Below the pieces are notes generated by a model, which was not told the origin of the DNA, did no database searches, and was given only the letters and a program-made list of their open reading frames with translations. Made by a program: the position numbers and the translations under genes. Below are positions 62,021 through 64,000 of a DNA stretch of 64,000 nt, piece after piece. The stretch lies in the IMG/VR virus record IMGVR_UViG_3300032297_000372, positions 1 through 64,000 of that record; one strand, 5' to 3'. This DNA is from a virus. Numbering within the stretch: the stretch's first letter is position 1; each line of letters opens with the position of its first letter.

Positions 62021-62549
62021 TAATATTAACCCTCAAAATATCGTTGATAGATTTGCTGATTATGTGACAGCCACAGCTAGTGCAGGAATTACATGGGGAA
62101 CTAATGCTAAACCCTTTAGTCAATTTGATGCGGGTTATCTTGGAGGAACAACCGCAGGTAGACCTATTGGTATATCAGGTGGAAATATTTCTGCTGTTGG
62201 TGGAACAATCACAGCTTCAGCAATTTACAACACTCTAGTTAATGAAACCGCACAATATACTTCTATTAGAAGTTTAAGAGCTATTCTACATTTAACCGGA
62301 TCAGGCAACCAGTTCGATCAAACAGCTATTGCTTATATGAGTTATGGATCGTATGGGCAGAGTATTGGTTCACCAGCAAATGCTGGCGTCTCAGCAGGAT
62401 CGACAATAACTAGTAGTGGTTTAGAATCGCTTTTTAATAATTTAAGATCATCGTATAATACTGCAAGAGCAGCCACAACTACGATAACTGTTACTGTTTG
62501 TCACACATCGTGTCATTCATCCTGCCACGGTTCTAGAGGAAGAAGATAA
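62004..62549 (+). CDS. CHxS-repeat protein, likely modified by the radical SAM enzyme
   Basis: 181 residues. The C-terminus is VCHTSCHSSCHGSRGRR: three CHxS units (C166, C170, C174) followed by a basic end. These are the only cysteines in the protein. The N-terminal 160 residues are Ser/Thr/Gly/Ala/Asn-rich and soluble, like a phage tail protein rather than a short leader. A modified C-terminus on a virion protein, or a RiPP-like product after cleavage, are the options. Confidence 0.78.
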   Translation: MATLTNNINPQNIVDRFADYVTATASAGITWGTNAKPFSQFDAGYLGGTTAGRPIGISGGNISAVGGTITASAIYNTLVNETAQYTSIRSLRAILHLTGSGNQFDQTAIAYMSYGSYGQSIGSPANAGVSAGSTITSSGLESLFNNLRSSYNTARAATTTITVTVCHTSCHSSCHGSRGRR

Positions 62550-63265
62550 TGAATATTGTTGAAACTACTGCACCCATCTCGATTGAAAATTTAAAAAAAT
62601 ATTTTAATGACCAGACTACTTTTTTTGTTATTGATTATAAAGACAGTAGTTTAAAAGGAACAAAACTATTAACATATCTTTCGAATTTAGATATACCTTC
62701 TGACATAAACTTTACAGGTTGTTCTAGTGATGAATGTTTTGATATGATTAAAGAATACCTACATTCTACAATGATTGTTAATATTCCTGCACTTGAGTCG
62801 GCAGTTATCAATATATTACATCAAACTAAAAATTTAGTTCCAGTAACAGATAAAAAATTTATTGACGATAATAAAGAAATTTTAGATAAGTGGATTTCAA
62901 AACTAGAAAGTTTATCCCTATTCAATATGCATATTATTGGAAACGGAATGTTCAAAGAATTTGTTTCTGAGTTTGAAGTCGATGCATCAACTGAATTGAT
63001 CGGTGTTAATTTTATTAGTTTATTAAAGAATGAACATTTTTATTCTTTCTATAATAATACCGATAAAAAATCATTAAAGTTTTATACACATTATTTTAAT
63101 GATTACATGTTCAAAGGTAAAAATATGTATTCATATTGGGCTAATGAGAATAATCCTTTATTTTTATTGACATACGGTATTTCAGAAGGCCTTGTAGAAG
63201 GAAATTCTTATAACTCATACAAACAAAAAACAATCGAGGAATTAGAAAATGTTACACCTGTTTAA
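62549..63265 (+). CDS. Cassette protein of unknown function
   Basis: 238 residues, mostly helical, no signal peptide, two cysteines close together (GCSSDECFDM). It begins at the last base of the CHxS gene stop. Position suggests a role in handling or using the modified protein. No family recognised. Confidence 0.65.
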   Translation: MNIVETTAPISIENLKKYFNDQTTFFVIDYKDSSLKGTKLLTYLSNLDIPSDINFTGCSSDECFDMIKEYLHSTMIVNIPALESAVINILHQTKNLVPVTDKKFIDDNKEILDKWISKLESLSLFNMHIIGNGMFKEFVSEFEVDASTELIGVNFISLLKNEHFYSFYNNTDKKSLKFYTHYFNDYMFKGKNMYSYWANENNPLFLLTYGISEGLVEGNSYNSYKQKTIEELENVTPV

Positions 63266-64000
63266 TAAAGTTTACTTAGAGTTCGATGATAGAATAGAAA
63301 ATCATCTAGATCGAGTTGTTATTTCAGAACAATACGGAGATCAAATGTATGATCTTTTGGAAAAAGCTGTTCTTGGAAAATTAATACTATATGGTAAAAG
63401 TTTCGAAGAAGTTGTTGGTGACGACTTTTTAGGATTCATAAAATCAATAAAAGAATATGGTGATAACTCTGGTAAAAAAATCATTATTTTCTGTGATAGA
63501 ACTTCATACAAAAAATTTATGGCTCATTGGTTTAGATCAACATTACCTAATTTAGATTATGACGGATTTAAAACTATTGTAGATCATACGATTTATAATC
63601 AACGAATAATTTCGAATACCCAACTATCTTCAATGTTCAGTGTTAATCTAAATTCACTATGGGAAGATTTGGATGATATCGAATCTGCGTGGGCAAACGC
63701 ACAATCTGTAAATAGAACCTCGTTGAAATCTTTGAATTTAAATCATACATATGAATTTTTATTATCAACTTATTTGTCTGGTGATAATTCACATAAAGAA
63801 GCCTTGAAAAAAACATTGCACATGTTTTTACGCCGTTGGTTTATAGAAATGTTTGTTGACAATCGACAAATGGTTTTATTGAATCTTAATAACCATAAAT
63901 TCTTAAGCACATTTAATATTGATCCTAAATTGATAGATTTAACTCGTTTAGATCCTTTAGATGTAATAGAACAATTTGAATCTTACTCCGATGATGAAAT
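63249..64000 (+). CDS. Cassette protein of unknown function (3' partial)
   Basis: Starts ATG 63249 inside the preceding gene (17-base overlap) and stays open to the window end (250 codons). Product begins MLHLFNKVYLEFDDRIEN; helical, basic in the centre (FLRRWFIEMF). No recognised domain. Confidence 0.68.
   Translation, partial: MLHLFNKVYLEFDDRIENHLDRVVISEQYGDQMYDLLEKAVLGKLILYGKSFEEVVGDDFLGFIKSIKEYGDNSGKKIIIFCDRTSYKKFMAHWFRSTLPNLDYDGFKTIVDHTIYNQRIISNTQLSSMFSVNLNSLWEDLDDIESAWANAQSVNRTSLKSLNLNHTYEFLLSTYLSGDNSHKEALKKTLHMFLRRWFIEMFVDNRQMVLLNLNNHKFLSTFNIDPKLIDLTRLDPLDVIEQFESYSDDE

Overview
This window is part of the AT-rich genome of a large T4-like myovirus (tailed phage with a contractile tail). 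The evidence is a nearly complete set of T4-superfamily baseplate, hub and tube-initiation genes (gp48, gp53, gp27-like, gp5-like, gp25, gp6, gp7, gp8, and on the minus strand gp4, gp2-like, gp54, gp26/gp51 and a tape measure). It also has the T4 replication and late-transcription genes rnh, dsbA, 33, 59 and 32, T4-type late promoters (TATAAATA and close variants), and dense ATGA/TAATG gene overlaps. The host cannot be named. A phage-borne, circularly permuted tmRNA with the tag ANDESYALAA, together with SleB and M23 wall enzymes, points to a Gram-negative, probably proteobacterial, host.

Layout. 1-8,750: a tightly packed early or accessory region of small genes, mostly unknown, with a MazG-like pyrophosphohydrolase, a cupin protein, a 2OG-Fe(II) oxygenase-like protein, a low-molecular-weight phosphatase-like protein, an SGNH hydrolase and a four-member paralogous family of small acidic proteins. 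8,754-8,909: tRNA-Gly(UCC) and tRNA-Gln(UUG), then a terminator. 8,966-17,542: DNA metabolism and accessory genes: RNase H, a DUF6433-type protein, glycosyltransferase plus GalE-like epimerase, ClpP-like protease, SWIM zinc protein, PD-(D/E)XK nuclease and PhoH. 17,650-17,970: permuted two-piece tmRNA and terminator. 18,079-23,119: rubrerythrin, GNAT, SleB hydrolase, dsbA-33-59 and gp32. 23,150-28,056 (minus strand): tape measure with M23 peptidase domain, gp51-like and gp26 (apparently joined by a -1 frameshift), gp54, gp2-like and gp4. 28,113-60,490 (plus strand): baseplate and fibre genes, including a 4,146-residue gp7-type protein carrying putative Ig repeats with LamG-like domains inserted in them. 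60,492-64,000: a cassette with a JmjC/cupin-like oxygenase, a radical SAM/SPASM enzyme, a protein ending in three CHxS repeats (likely substrate), and two unknown proteins, the last running off the window.

How it fits together. Housekeeping-type promoters (TTGACW, 16-17 bp, TATAAT-like) drive the middle/early genes; two share an extended motif. NATAAATA late promoters, which would need the gp33 co-activator and a sigma factor outside the window, lie just before structural genes, often so close to the ATG that transcripts would be nearly leaderless. The most notable items are the permuted tmRNA, the putative programmed frameshift joining gp26 and gp51 just before the tape measure gene, the radical SAM/CHxS modification cassette beside the tail-fibre gene, and the giant gp7 fusion.
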